DNA from: Superficieibacter sp. HKU1
Lineage (GTDB): Bacteria > Pseudomonadota > Gammaproteobacteria > Enterobacterales > Enterobacteriaceae
DNA: 64,000 nt
NCBI RefSeq assembly: GCF_029319185.1
Contig: NZ_CP119754.1
Coordinates: forward strand, 1,426,001 to 1,490,000
Direction of reading: 5' to 3'
Within the stretch, counting starts at the first letter, position 1. Each line of letters opens with the position of its first letter. Positions 9,441-18,080 of this stretch are shown here, piece after piece. The translations under genes and the position numbers were made by a program. The notes below the pieces were generated by a model. That model saw nothing but the letters and a program-made list of their open reading frames with translations, had not been told where the DNA came from and did no database searches.

Positions 9441-9456
9441 CGGCATGTAATTTGCA
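9441..9456 (+). promoter_or_regulatory. Possible sigma-54 promoter of the amino acid importer
   Basis: CGGCAT-N5-TTGCA matches the sigma-54 consensus TGGCAC-N5-TTGCA at 9 of 11 fixed bases, with the required 10 bases between GG and GC. The implied start is about 12 bases downstream of the GC, some 40 bases before the binding-protein ATG. Nitrogen-scavenging importers often use sigma-54, but no convincing NtrC site was found upstream. Confidence 0.3.
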
Positions 9457-9506
9457 GCATCAGCAATGACTACCGCGTTTCAGGCAATGCAACAGAGGGC
9501 GGGGAA

Positions 9507-10358
9507 ATGAAAAAACGATTTGGCGCATATTATCTGGCAGCGGCGGTGACGATGGCGTTTTCCTGTCACGCTATCGCCGCCGATTTACCCGAAATTGAAA
9601 AAGCGGGCACGCTGAAAGTGGCGACGGAGGACGATTACGCGCCGTTTAACTTTATGACCAACGGCCAGACCGACGGATTTAATAAAGACATGCTCGAAGA
9701 ATTGCGCAAATATGCCAAATTCAACGTCGATCAAAGCATTCTGCCATGGACGGGATTATTAGCGGCGGTCTCCACCGGACAATATGATATGGCGCTCACC
9801 GGGGCGGTGATCACCGACGAACGCCTGAACGTATTTAATTTCACACCACCCTGGGCGTCGGCGCAGCACTATTTTGTTAAGCGCGCGGGTGATGATTCTC
9901 TGAATACGATTGCCGCATTAAGCGGCAAAAAAGTGGGCGTGCAGGCGGGCAGCGCGCTGCTGGCACGTCTGCCGGAACTGAAAGCAATGCTGGAAAAAAC
10001 CGGCGGCAAACTGGGGCCGGTGGTGGAATATCCCTCTTACCCGGAAGCCTATGCTGATTTAGCCAATAAACGTCTGGACTACGTGATTAACGTGGTCATC
10101 TCGGTTAACGATTTAGTGAAAGCCAAACCGAAAGTATTTGCCAAAGGGCTGGCGGTATCCGGTCCGGGTTATATGGCCTGGCCGATCCCCAAAAATTCGC
10201 CGGAGCTACTGGCGTATATGACCAAATTTATGGATCACCTGCGGGAAACCGGCAGGCTGGCAGAACTGCAGAAAAAATGGTTTGGCGAAACCTATGACAA
10301 TTTGCCGACGGAGCCGATTACCAGCGCCGATCAATTCCATAAATTCGCTGGTCTGTAA
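9507..10358 (+). CDS. Amino acid ABC transporter substrate-binding protein
   Basis: Periplasmic solute-binding protein (283 aa) of the SBP_bac_3 family for polar amino acids. A signal peptide covers about residues 1-25 (positive start, hydrophobic core, cleavage after AIAA). The mature part begins with the family pattern LPEIEKAGTLKVATEDDYAPF and contains LPWTGLLAAVSTGQYDMAL. It is followed 44 bases later by the first permease gene and forms one operon with 10403-12478. The ligand cannot be read, but the neighbouring aminotransferase and dehydrogenase suggest an amino acid whose amino group is removed by transamination. Confidence 0.92.
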   Translation: MKKRFGAYYLAAAVTMAFSCHAIAADLPEIEKAGTLKVATEDDYAPFNFMTNGQTDGFNKDMLEELRKYAKFNVDQSILPWTGLLAAVSTGQYDMALTGAVITDERLNVFNFTPPWASAQHYFVKRAGDDSLNTIAALSGKKVGVQAGSALLARLPELKAMLEKTGGKLGPVVEYPSYPEAYADLANKRLDYVINVVISVNDLVKAKPKVFAKGLAVSGPGYMAWPIPKNSPELLAYMTKFMDHLRETGRLAELQKKWFGETYDNLPTEPITSADQFHKFAGL

Positions 10359-10402
10359 TTCACCGCGGCGGTTTACCGCCGCCCGTTAAAACGGAGGGCC
10401 GC

Positions 10403-11044
10403 ATGGACGTAATGGCGTGGCAGTTATTAATTGAAGGCGCATGGACCACGCTGTGGATCTCGGGTCTGGCGATTGGATTCGGCGTGGTTATCGGATTATG
10501 CATTGCGGTTGTGCGGATGATGAAACTGCCGGTTATCGATCAGGTGCTGGTGGTGTATATCAGCCTTGCGCGGGCGACGCCGCTGGTCACGCTGGTGCTG
10601 TTTTTATTTCTTTCCCTGCCGACGATGGGCATTAATCTCGATAAAACCGTTGCGGCTATCGTAGCGTTAACTCTCAATACGTCGGCGTTTAATGCAGAGA
10701 TCTGGCGTAACGCATTTCGTAATTTCCCCCGCGAGCAGCGCGAGGCCGCGGAGTCGGTCGGTATGCGCCGCTGGACCTGGTTTCGTCATATTATGCTGCC
10801 GCAAATGTGGATTGAAAGCTTGCCCGCGCTGGTTAACGAGATGTCGTTTTTAATTAAAGGCAGCCCGGCCATCGCGGTTATTGGCGTCGTGGATTTAACC
10901 CGCGTCACCAACCGAATTTCGTCCGTTACCTATGAACCGTTGTCACCTATTCTGGCGGCGGCGCTGTTATACATCATTATTATCGGTTTGCTGCTGCGCC
11001 TGCAGGGCATGGCGGAGCGAAAAGCGAAACGTCTGGCGAGATAA
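10403..11044 (+). CDS. Amino acid ABC transporter permease (HisM/GlnP family)
   Basis: Inner-membrane permease (213 aa). It shows the His/Glu/Gln/Arg/opine permease layout: a hydrophobic N-terminal segment, RATPLVTLVLFLFLSLP, and the EAA loop EAAESVGMRRWTWFRHIMLPQ that docks on the ATPase. GGAGG precedes the ATG. The second permease starts 14 bases after the stop, so the two probably form a heterodimer. Confidence 0.92.
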   Translation: MDVMAWQLLIEGAWTTLWISGLAIGFGVVIGLCIAVVRMMKLPVIDQVLVVYISLARATPLVTLVLFLFLSLPTMGINLDKTVAAIVALTLNTSAFNAEIWRNAFRNFPREQREAAESVGMRRWTWFRHIMLPQMWIESLPALVNEMSFLIKGSPAIAVIGVVDLTRVTNRISSVTYEPLSPILAAALLYIIIIGLLLRLQGMAERKAKRLAR

Positions 11045-11058
11045 TTGCAGGAGGAGTT

Positions 11059-11724
11059 ATGAATCAATGGGCTATTATCTGGACAGCGCGCGAAAGCTTT
11101 TTAAACGGACTGCTGGCGACGCTTGAACTGTTTATTACTGCCGCCATCGTTGGGCTGATTATCGGCGTACTATTCTGTTATTTAATGGAATATCAAAACA
11201 GTCTGCTGAACCGGCTGATTATCGCCTTCGTTAGTTTGATGCGTGCAATCCCCTTTCTGATACTGGCCTATCTGCTTTATTATGGCTTGCCCGAAGTGGG
11301 CATCAGCCTTGAGCCGTGGACGGCTGGATTACTGGCGCTGATTATTTATCATGGCGCCTATTTCTTTGAGATCCTCCGCAGCCAGCGGCGGATATTTTCC
11401 AGCGGCTATATTGAAGCGGCAACCTCGCAGGGTTTTTCCCGCTATAAAACGTTCCGGCGAATTATTTTACCCAATATCTTTTCATCGGCGCTGCCGCTGA
11501 TGGGGAATCAGCTCATCATTTGCCTGAAGGACACGGCCTTTCTGTGCATTATTACGGTGCAGGAAATCACCGCCGCGGCAAACAGCGTACAGGCGACCTG
11601 GTTTATTCCGTTTAACGCCTTTATTGTTGCCATCGCACTTTACTGGGGGATTAGCATTTTACTGGAATTATTGATTAAGCGGCTAAGTTCGTATGGCACC
11701 AGAAGAGGATTAACGCATGCCTGA
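11059..11724 (+). CDS. Amino acid ABC transporter permease (HisQ/GlnP family)
   Basis: Second permease subunit (221 aa) of the importer. It has the family's RAIPFLILAYLLYYGLP segment and the EAA loop EAATSQGFSRYKTFRRIILP. AGGAGG lies six bases before the ATG. Its last eight bases overlap the ATPase gene, indicating translational coupling. Confidence 0.92.
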   Translation: MNQWAIIWTARESFLNGLLATLELFITAAIVGLIIGVLFCYLMEYQNSLLNRLIIAFVSLMRAIPFLILAYLLYYGLPEVGISLEPWTAGLLALIIYHGAYFFEILRSQRRIFSSGYIEAATSQGFSRYKTFRRIILPNIFSSALPLMGNQLIICLKDTAFLCIITVQEITAAANSVQATWFIPFNAFIVAIALYWGISILLELLIKRLSSYGTRRGLTHA

Positions 11725-12478
11725 TACTACAGCGGTGAGTGTAAAAAATGTCTCTAAGCAATTCGATAATATCGAGGTGTTGCGCGACATTAATTTGACG
11801 GTTGAAAAGGGGACGGTGGTCAGTATTCTGGGGTCGTCCGGGTCGGGAAAATCAACGCTGCTGCGCTGTATGAACTGGCTGGAGCAGCCGGATCGCGGCG
11901 AAATCCGTATTAGCGGCCAGCGCATCGGCGTGGACGAGGCCTCCGGAAAAAAGATGTCGCACCGCGAGCTGTCGCGGATCCGCGAGCGGGTGGGGATGGT
12001 GTTCCAGAGTTTTAATCTCTGGCCGCATTTAACCGTACAGCAAAACGTCAGCGAGGCGCTGCTGCACGTCAAAGGTATGAAGCGCGCCGAAGCCAGCGAC
12101 ATCGCCCGGCATCAGCTGGAAAAGGTAGGCATGCTGCATAAAGCGGAGGCTTATCCTGTCACGCTCTCCGGCGGACAGAAGCAGCGGGTGGCGATAGCCC
12201 GATCGCTGGCGATGTCGCCGGAAGTGATCCTCTTTGATGAACCGACGTCCGCGCTTGATCCCGAGCTGGTCAACGAAGTACTGGGAGTAATGAAAGCCCT
12301 GGCGGCGGAAGGGTATACCATGGTGGTCGTGACTCACGAGATGGAGTTTGCCCGCCAGGTCTCGGATGAAGTGGTATTTCTGGAGAAAGGATTACTGATT
12401 GAAAAGGCGCCGCCGGAGAAATTTTTCACCCAGCCGGATTCAGAGCGGGTCAGGCGTTTTTTGCAAAACAGCCGTTAG
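11717..12478 (+). CDS. Amino acid ABC transporter ATP-binding protein (GlnQ/HisP type)
   Basis: Cytoplasmic ATPase (253 aa). Motifs: Walker A GSSGSGKST, Q-loop MVFQSFNLWPHLT, signature LSGGQKQRVAIARSLAM, Walker B VILFDEPTSALDPE, switch VVTHEMEFA. Length and motif spelling match the GlnQ/HisP group of polar amino acid importers. It is the last gene of the importer operon and faces the dehydrogenase gene across a 35-base gap that holds a hairpin. Confidence 0.94.
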   Translation: MPDTTAVSVKNVSKQFDNIEVLRDINLTVEKGTVVSILGSSGSGKSTLLRCMNWLEQPDRGEIRISGQRIGVDEASGKKMSHRELSRIRERVGMVFQSFNLWPHLTVQQNVSEALLHVKGMKRAEASDIARHQLEKVGMLHKAEAYPVTLSGGQKQRVAIARSLAMSPEVILFDEPTSALDPELVNEVLGVMKALAAEGYTMVVVTHEMEFARQVSDEVVFLEKGLLIEKAPPEKFFTQPDSERVRRFLQNSR

Positions 12479-12484
12479 CGGGCG

Positions 12485-12506
12485 GCCCTCTCAGCGATGA
12501 GAGGGC
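12485..12506. terminator. Hairpin between convergent importer and dehydrogenase genes
   Basis: Perfect nine-base arms (GCCCTCTCA at 12485-12493 and its complement at 12498-12506) around a GCGA loop. It occupies most of the gap between two convergent stops. No T run follows on either strand. Confidence 0.5.
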
Positions 12507-12513
12507 AACATTC

Positions 12514-13278
12514 TCAGTCGCGATCGATAGCGAAAGGCTGCCAGGCCTGACGCACGGGCATCACCTCGATGCGGTTAATATTCATATGGTCCGGCAGAGT
12601 GGCAATATAAAACATCTGTTCGGCAATATCCTGCGCGCTCAGCGGCGTGGTCCCGCGGTAAAGTTTATCTGACGCGGCGCGATCGCCTTTGGTCCGCACC
12701 AGCGTAAATTCCGTTTCGGCAATCCCCGGTGCCAAATCCGTCACCCGTACGCCGGTGCCTAATAAGTCGCAACGCAGGTTATAGCTGAACTGTTTAACAA
12801 ACGCTTTGCTGGCACCATAGACATGGCTGCCGGGGTAGGGCCACTGGCCGGCGATAGATCCAATATTAATTATCGTCGCTCCCGCGCCATGGTGCAGCAG
12901 CGTGGGCAGCACCGCGTGGGTGACGTTAACCAGCCCGCTAACGTTGGTATCAATCATCGTCTGCCAGTCGCTTAACTCGACGTGCTGAGCGGGCTGCGGG
13001 GCCAGCGCCAGCCCGGCATTGTTGATAAGCGTGGTGATGTTAGCGAAGTCGGCGGGAAGGCTATCAACGGCGCGCTTTACCGCCGCGCTGTCGCGGACAT
13101 CCATTTCAATGATATGTACTGGCACCTGCTGCGCCAGCGTTTCTTTTAGCGTTTCAAGGCGGGATAAACGCCTGCCGCACAGGATCAGCGACCAGCCCGC
13201 CGCGGCGAATACGTGCGCCGCCGCCTCCCCGAAGCCGGACGTCGCACCGGTAATCAATACCACATTGGTTGCAGCCAT
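12514..13278 (-). CDS. Short-chain dehydrogenase, YdfG-like
   Basis: NAD(P)-dependent reductase (254 aa) of the classical SDR family. Visible motifs: cofactor loop TGATSGFG, NNAG, the serine strand INIGSIAG and the catalytic YGASK. Whole stretches recall E. coli YdfG, for example the DWETMIDTN-like, RVTD and HININ-like segments. YdfG reduces malonic semialdehyde to 3-hydroxypropionate and oxidises L-allo-threonine. Beside an aminotransferase, this protein could reduce the semialdehyde made from an omega-amino acid such as beta-alanine; that is inference. GGGAG precedes the ATG. It is divergent from the aminotransferase gene at 13461 across a 182-base region with a perfect palindrome. Confidence 0.88.
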   Translation of the reverse strand: MAATNVVLITGATSGFGEAAAHVFAAAGWSLILCGRRLSRLETLKETLAQQVPVHIIEMDVRDSAAVKRAVDSLPADFANITTLINNAGLALAPQPAQHVELSDWQTMIDTNVSGLVNVTHAVLPTLLHHGAGATIINIGSIAGQWPYPGSHVYGASKAFVKQFSYNLRCDLLGTGVRVTDLAPGIAETEFTLVRTKGDRAASDKLYRGTTPLSAQDIAEQMFYIATLPDHMNINRIEVMPVRQAWQPFAIDRD

Positions 13279-13355
13279 TTTTTTCTCCCGTGTTGGTTGT
13301 CAGCACTCACTATAAAAATCCTGGCAACTGGCGGACAGGGACAGTCTGTGGTCCG

Positions 13356-13379
13356 GGATGTGACACAAGTGTCACATCC
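13356..13379. promoter_or_regulatory. Perfect 24-bp palindrome, candidate operator
   Basis: GGATGTGACAC is followed by AA and then its exact complement, giving 11-base arms with a two-base centre. It lies in the divergent region between the YdfG-like gene and the aminotransferase, 82 bases before the aminotransferase ATG. The TGTGA and TCACA halves are eight bases apart, not the six of a CRP site, so a dedicated dimeric regulator is more likely. Confidence 0.55.
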
Positions 13380-13460
13380 TTTTAACAAGACTGGCACTAC
13401 CTCGTGATGCCCTGGCGGCAGATGATGCAGACATCAACCACCATATAAGAGGGGCAGCGA

Positions 13461-14798
13461 ATGAAACTGGCACTTCAGGATGATTTGGCAATCACCAATA
13501 ACGACGTACGTCTGCTGGATCGCGAATATGTATTTCATTCGTGGTCGATGCAGGGCAACCTCAATCCGCTGGTCATCGCCGGGGCGCAGGGATGCGAGCT
13601 ATGGGATTACGAAGGCAACAGCTGGCTTGATTTCAGCAGTCAGCTGGTGAACGTAAATCTTGGCTATCAGCATCCGCGCGTATTGGCAGCGATGAAAGCG
13701 CAGATAGATGAGCTGGTCACTATCGCACCGGCGACCGCTAACCTGACGCGTGGCGAAGCGGCCCGGCGTATTGTGGAACTGGCGCCGGAAGGGTTCAGTA
13801 AGGTTTTTTTCACCAATGCCGGCGCGGACGCGAATGAAAACGCCATCCGCATGGCCCGACTCTATACCGGGCGCGATAAAGTGTTATCCGCCTATCGTTC
13901 GTACCATGGCAATACCGGCAGCGCGATTGCCGCCACCGGCGACTGGCGGCGGGTACCGAATGAATTCTCGCGCGGCCACGTTCATTTCTTTAATCCCTAT
14001 CTGTATCGCAGTGAATTTAATGCGACCAGCGAACAGGAAGAGTGCGAGCGTGCGCTGGCTCATTTGCGGCGGATGATTGAGTGCGAAGGGCCAGCGGCGA
14101 TTGCGGCGATCCTGCTGGAGTCCATTCCCGGTACCGCCGGCATTCTGGTGCCGCCGACGGGGTATATGCAGGGCGTCCGTGCGCTGGCCGACGAGTTTGG
14201 CATCCTGTTAATTCTGGATGAAGTTATGGCTGGCTTCGGACGCACCGGAAGCTGGTTCGCCTTTGAACAGGATGGCGTGATACCGGATTTGATCACCTTC
14301 GCCAAAGGCGTCAACGCGGGCTATGTTCCCGCAGGCGGCGTGATTATCAGCGATCCGATTGCGCACTATTTTGATGACCATTTTTTTGCCGGGGGGCTGA
14401 CCTATTCCGGACATCCGCTGGCGATGGCGGCCATAGTTGCCACGCTGGATGCGATGAAAGAAGAAAAGGTGGTGGAGAATGCGGCCTTTATTGGCGACAA
14501 CGTTCTGCGACCGGGTCTGGAGGCGCTGGCGGCAAAACACCCGCTGATTGGCGAAGTGCGTGGCCGCGGGGTGTTTCAGGCGATGGAGCTGGTGACGAAT
14601 GCGCAGAGTAAAACGCCCGCAGGCGCGGCAGATATGGCAAGCATCAAATTCGCCCTGACCGAAGCGGGGGTGCTGAGCTTTGTGGTGGAAAATCGCATTC
14701 ATGTGGTACCGCCATGCACCATTAGCGCAGAGCAGGTGCACAAGGGGCTGGCGATTTTCGACAGCGTTTTGTCGCGGTTTAGCGGGCTGGTACGGTAG
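13461..14798 (+). CDS. PLP-dependent class III (omega) aminotransferase
   Basis: Aminotransferase of 445 aa in the class III family (taurine-, beta-alanine- and omega-amino-acid:pyruvate aminotransferases). Visible landmarks: GADANENAIRMAR for the phosphate loop, SYHGNTG, the cofactor Asp in LILDEVMAGFGRTG, and the Schiff-base lysine in ITFAKGVNAGY (Lys282). Length is normal. GAGGGG lies upstream of the ATG. The neighbours (amino acid importer, MocR regulator, YdfG-like reductase) suggest that it deaminates the imported compound to a semialdehyde. Beta-alanine, taurine-like compounds and gamma-amino acids all remain possible. Confidence 0.9.
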   Translation: MKLALQDDLAITNNDVRLLDREYVFHSWSMQGNLNPLVIAGAQGCELWDYEGNSWLDFSSQLVNVNLGYQHPRVLAAMKAQIDELVTIAPATANLTRGEAARRIVELAPEGFSKVFFTNAGADANENAIRMARLYTGRDKVLSAYRSYHGNTGSAIAATGDWRRVPNEFSRGHVHFFNPYLYRSEFNATSEQEECERALAHLRRMIECEGPAAIAAILLESIPGTAGILVPPTGYMQGVRALADEFGILLILDEVMAGFGRTGSWFAFEQDGVIPDLITFAKGVNAGYVPAGGVIISDPIAHYFDDHFFAGGLTYSGHPLAMAAIVATLDAMKEEKVVENAAFIGDNVLRPGLEALAAKHPLIGEVRGRGVFQAMELVTNAQSKTPAGAADMASIKFALTEAGVLSFVVENRIHVVPPCTISAEQVHKGLAIFDSVLSRFSGLVR

Positions 14799-14824
14799 GT
14801 TATAACGTGGCCGGGTGGGAAACT

Positions 14825-15075
14825 GCCCGGCGGCGCTGCGCTTGCGCGGGCCTACGCAGTGGGAGGACGCGACCGTGGTGGTTTTGCCTGCCCGGCGGCG
14901 CTGCGCTTGCGCGGGCCTACGCAGTGGGAGGACATGACCGTGGTGGTTTTGCCTGCCCGGCGGCGCTGCGCTTGCGCGGGCCTACGATGGGTGAGGGCGT
15001 GATAACGGTAGGTTTTTATTTTTAAATGTTTGATATTGTGGGTTTGTAGGCCGGGTAAGCGCAGCGCCACCCGGC
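14825..15075. repeat. BIME: three tandem 65-bp REP units plus one inverted REP
   Basis: A REP-like core starting GCCCGGCGGCGCTGCGC and ending GCGGGCCTAC occurs at 14825-14855, 14890-14920 and 14955-14985, exactly 65 bases apart, with nearly identical linkers. An inverted copy lies at 15046-15075. The block fills the gap between the aminotransferase and the kinase genes, which converge here. REP/BIME elements are common in enterobacteria and can affect mRNA stability, gyrase binding or termination. Confidence 0.9.
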
Positions 15076-15085
15076 ATAACGACCA

Positions 15086-16609
15086 CTAAACGGCGGGCGT
15101 AACGTGCTTCTGGCTGCGCGCCATTTCCACCGCCCCCTGCCATTCATGCCAGCGTTTTTGCAACCGACCATGACGTACCCTGTCGGGCTGGAAAACCGCA
15201 TGTTCCGGCAAATAACGCTGCAACGCGTCAACGTCTACCTCCAGCAGCGCCTTACGCGCCAGTAGCGCCGCGCCGGTGGCGGAAAGTTCCGCGACGTCGC
15301 TGCGCATCACCGGACAGCCCAGCAGATCCGCCTGGTACTGCATCAGCCAGTCATTCCTGGTGGGGCCGCCATCCACCATCAGCGCTTTCAGCGCAAAGTC
15401 GCTGTGCTGGCGCATGGCGACCGCGACGTCGGCAATCTGATAGGTAATCGACTCCAGCGCGGCGCGGATCAGATGCGCGCGTTTGACGCCCCGGCTCAGA
15501 CCGTGGATTAATCCTCGCGCCTGCTCATCCCACCATGGCGCACCGAGGCCGGTTAACGCCGGTACGAAATAGACGCCAAGCGTAGATTCGACGGAGGCGG
15601 GCAGGGTATTCAACGCCTGCGCCAGCGCCGCGGCGGGAAGCTCGCTTAAGCCGGTGCTGTCGGCCATCCATGCCACCGCATCGCCGGTATGCGGAATATT
15701 GCCTTCCAGACCGTATACCAGCCGTTCGCCATCGTGCCAGGCCACGGTGGTCGCCAGCGTATTAACGCCAAATTGCGCGGAAGAGACCGGGGCCATCACT
15801 GACGAACCAGTACCATAGGTGGCTTTCACGCGCCCCTCCGCGCCCAGACTGTGCGCGAACAGCGCCGCGTGAGAGTCGCCAATCATCGCGAGGATCGGGA
15901 TACCATCCGGGATGCCCTGCAGCCCTTTCGTACGGCCAAATACGCCGCTCGACGGGCGGATCTCAGGCAGTGCGGCGCGGGGAATGCCGAACAGGGCCAG
16001 CATTTCATCGTCCCAGCCAGCGGTGTGCAAATTAAACAGCTGGGTGCGTGAGGCGTTTGAGTAATCACAGCAGAATGCGTCGCCGCCGGTAAAATGCCAC
16101 AACAGCCAGCTATCCACCGTTCCCAGACAAATCTCCGCCTCGGCAGCGAGCGCCTGGCCGCCGGGTACGGCATCCAGCAGCCAGCGCATTTTAGAGGCGG
16201 AAAACAGCGGCGCGACGGGCAGCCCGGTAATGGCTTTTATCCGCTCCTCGCTGCCCTGCTGACGCAGGCTCTGGCAAAACGCCGCCGTGCGTGAACACTG
16301 CCAGGTGAGTGCCGGACCGAGCGCCCGGCCATTGCTGCGATACCAGCCGACCGCCGTCTCGCGCTGGTTGCTGATCGCCAGCGCGGCGACGCGATCGGCG
16401 CCAACCGCCGCCACCGCCTGCGATACCACATCCAGGGACGCTTCAATCAGCAGATCCGCCGACTGCTCAACCCAGCCTTCGCGCGGTGTCTGAATGGACA
16501 GCGCCCGGGAAAAGGTTGCCACCACCCGTCCCGCCGCATCGATTGCCACGGCTTTTGCGTTGGTGGTGCCCTCATCAAGCGCGATAACGATCTCTTTACT
16601 CACCGACAT
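15086..16609 (-). CDS. FGGY-family carbohydrate kinase (GlpK/XylB-like)
   Basis: Sugar or polyol kinase (507 aa) of the FGGY family. The phosphate loop DEGTTNAK begins at residue 12, SNQRET corresponds to the GlpK substrate loop, and ATYGTGSSVM and MVDGGPTRNDWLMQ are the ADP-binding and FGGY-signature regions. It is the last gene of a four-gene operon (transketolase halves, isomerase-like, kinase) reading from 19851. It should phosphorylate the ketose made by the isomerase-like protein. In the published D-apiose transketolase route an FGGY kinase phosphorylates apulose; whether this is that kinase is unproven. The start at 16609 is 18 bases after the isomerase stop. Confidence 0.9.
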   Translation of the reverse strand: MSVSKEIVIALDEGTTNAKAVAIDAAGRVVATFSRALSIQTPREGWVEQSADLLIEASLDVVSQAVAAVGADRVAALAISNQRETAVGWYRSNGRALGPALTWQCSRTAAFCQSLRQQGSEERIKAITGLPVAPLFSASKMRWLLDAVPGGQALAAEAEICLGTVDSWLLWHFTGGDAFCCDYSNASRTQLFNLHTAGWDDEMLALFGIPRAALPEIRPSSGVFGRTKGLQGIPDGIPILAMIGDSHAALFAHSLGAEGRVKATYGTGSSVMAPVSSAQFGVNTLATTVAWHDGERLVYGLEGNIPHTGDAVAWMADSTGLSELPAAALAQALNTLPASVESTLGVYFVPALTGLGAPWWDEQARGLIHGLSRGVKRAHLIRAALESITYQIADVAVAMRQHSDFALKALMVDGGPTRNDWLMQYQADLLGCPVMRSDVAELSATGAALLARKALLEVDVDALQRYLPEHAVFQPDRVRHGRLQKRWHEWQGAVEMARSQKHVTPAV

Positions 16610-16626
16610 AGTGTGCTCCGCCGTCC

Positions 16627-18045
16627 TTACTGGTGAAGATAGGTGCTGACGCCGAGATAGCGCGTAAAGGCTTCGTGTAACACGTCGGCGCTGGCGGAGT
16701 GGTTCATCGCCACATGATGCTCAAAGCCGTTGCGGCAGATCCAGTTCAGCAGGTTTTCCAGGTGCGGCACTTCAATTACCGCACGGCAACCCACCGTATC
16801 CAGCGGATCGTCTACTGATTTACCCGCGCCGACGTAGGCTTTAATTTCCCCGGTCAGGTCGTCGGTGCTGAGACGGAAATAGGTCAGATCGCCGCTGCGC
16901 AGACGCCCATGGACCGCGCCGCAGGTATTTTCTTTGCCGACGGTGGTACCGATGATATCCGCCGTGCCCATATGCGGGTTATCGAGGCTGGCCGCGGCAA
17001 AGTTACCGCAGTGGAACAGCACGCATTTGTTGTGATCGTCGCCGAAATTATTGTTCCAGTCGGCGATGGAGGCCGGACTCATATTGCTGCTTGCCAGCGC
17101 GTACATCGACAGCGCGCCCATCACGTCCACTTCGCAGGCGCTGGGCATCAGTTGGCCCGACATCACGCTCATAATGGAGCACACGTTGATCCCGAGGTTC
17201 TCCTGGAGAGAGGTCCAGCACTGGATGGCGGTGGTATCGATATCGTTGGCAATCACCCATTCGCTGATCACCACAAACAGTTTCGCCATGGTTACCAGCT
17301 TGTCCGCCGGAATGCCGCTGGCGTCGGCGTTGTCGATCAGCAGGCGGCGCTTTTCATCCACGCGAATATCGTCGTCGCGCAGCAGTTTAATGCGGGTAAA
17401 GACTTCGGAGAGGTCAAGGGTTTCAACCGCGATACCGAGTCGCTCAAGCAGTTTTTCACTGTAGCGCACGGTGTTAAAGCCCGCCGGGCGAGCGCCGATG
17501 GCACCAACGCGCACGCCGCGCATGCTGCTCACCACGCGGCAAATCTGCTCAAACCGCTTCAGATCCTGCGCGAAAACCTCGCCATCCAGCGCGCAAACGT
17601 GCTGAGTGGTCAGGGTGAAAGGAATGCCGTACTGGCGCAGGTTATTACACAGTGAGATTTTACCGCAGAAGCTGTCGCGGCGGGTGGCAAGCCCCATTTT
17701 ATCGAGGTTGTCTTCCTGTGCCTGGACCAGCACCGGCACGTTCAGACCGGACAGCCGCAGCGTTTCGGCGACCGCTTTTTCATCGCCAAAGTTCGGCAGC
17801 AGCACCACGACGCCGTGGATCTCATCGCGATGGGCGCGAAACAGCTCCGCGCAAACTTTCGCATCCTGACGCGTTTCCACGCCGCCGAGTTCGGTCTGCG
17901 TTTCATCCACCATGATGGTGTTAATGCCGAGGCGGGCAAAAAGCGCCACCGCCTGTTCACGCGCCTCAGCCACCAGGTAGCTGGGGAAAAATCCCCGGTT
18001 GCCAATAATGACCGCCATGGTTAATTGTTGCGGGATTCGGGACAT
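16627..18045 (-). CDS. L-fucose/L-arabinose isomerase-family protein
   Basis: Protein of 472 aa with the fold of the FucI/AraA isomerases, which interconvert aldoses and ketoses with a divalent metal. The N-terminal half has the Rossmann-like substrate domain (VVVLLPNFGDEKAV), and the C-terminal half contains SACEVDVMGALSMYAL, where the Glu and Asp are likely metal ligands, then LFHCGNFAAAS and FEHHVAMNHS. It is shorter than FucI (about 590 aa) and closer in size to AraA. It lies between transketolase and kinase genes, so it presumably makes the ketose that the kinase phosphorylates. The exact sugar is not visible. Confidence 0.85.
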   Translation of the reverse strand: MSRIPQQLTMAVIIGNRGFFPSYLVAEAREQAVALFARLGINTIMVDETQTELGGVETRQDAKVCAELFRAHRDEIHGVVVLLPNFGDEKAVAETLRLSGLNVPVLVQAQEDNLDKMGLATRRDSFCGKISLCNNLRQYGIPFTLTTQHVCALDGEVFAQDLKRFEQICRVVSSMRGVRVGAIGARPAGFNTVRYSEKLLERLGIAVETLDLSEVFTRIKLLRDDDIRVDEKRRLLIDNADASGIPADKLVTMAKLFVVISEWVIANDIDTTAIQCWTSLQENLGINVCSIMSVMSGQLMPSACEVDVMGALSMYALASSNMSPASIADWNNNFGDDHNKCVLFHCGNFAAASLDNPHMGTADIIGTTVGKENTCGAVHGRLRSGDLTYFRLSTDDLTGEIKAYVGAGKSVDDPLDTVGCRAVIEVPHLENLLNWICRNGFEHHVAMNHSASADVLHEAFTRYLGVSTYLHQ

Positions 18046-18080
18046 TGCATAATCTCCAGTAAGGTTCAGCGTAATTATTG

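Noticed and set aside
13356..13379. CRP-binding site
   Set aside because: TGTGA and TCACA are separated by eight bases instead of six.
13384..13425. Sigma-54 promoter before the aminotransferase
   Set aside because: The TGGCAC and TGGCGG candidates have 14 and 11 bases between GG and GC; ten are required.
14825..15075. Regular repeats with 65-base period as a possible CRISPR array
   Set aside because: The linkers are nearly identical to each other, so they are not spacers; each unit is a REP palindrome and no cas gene is near.
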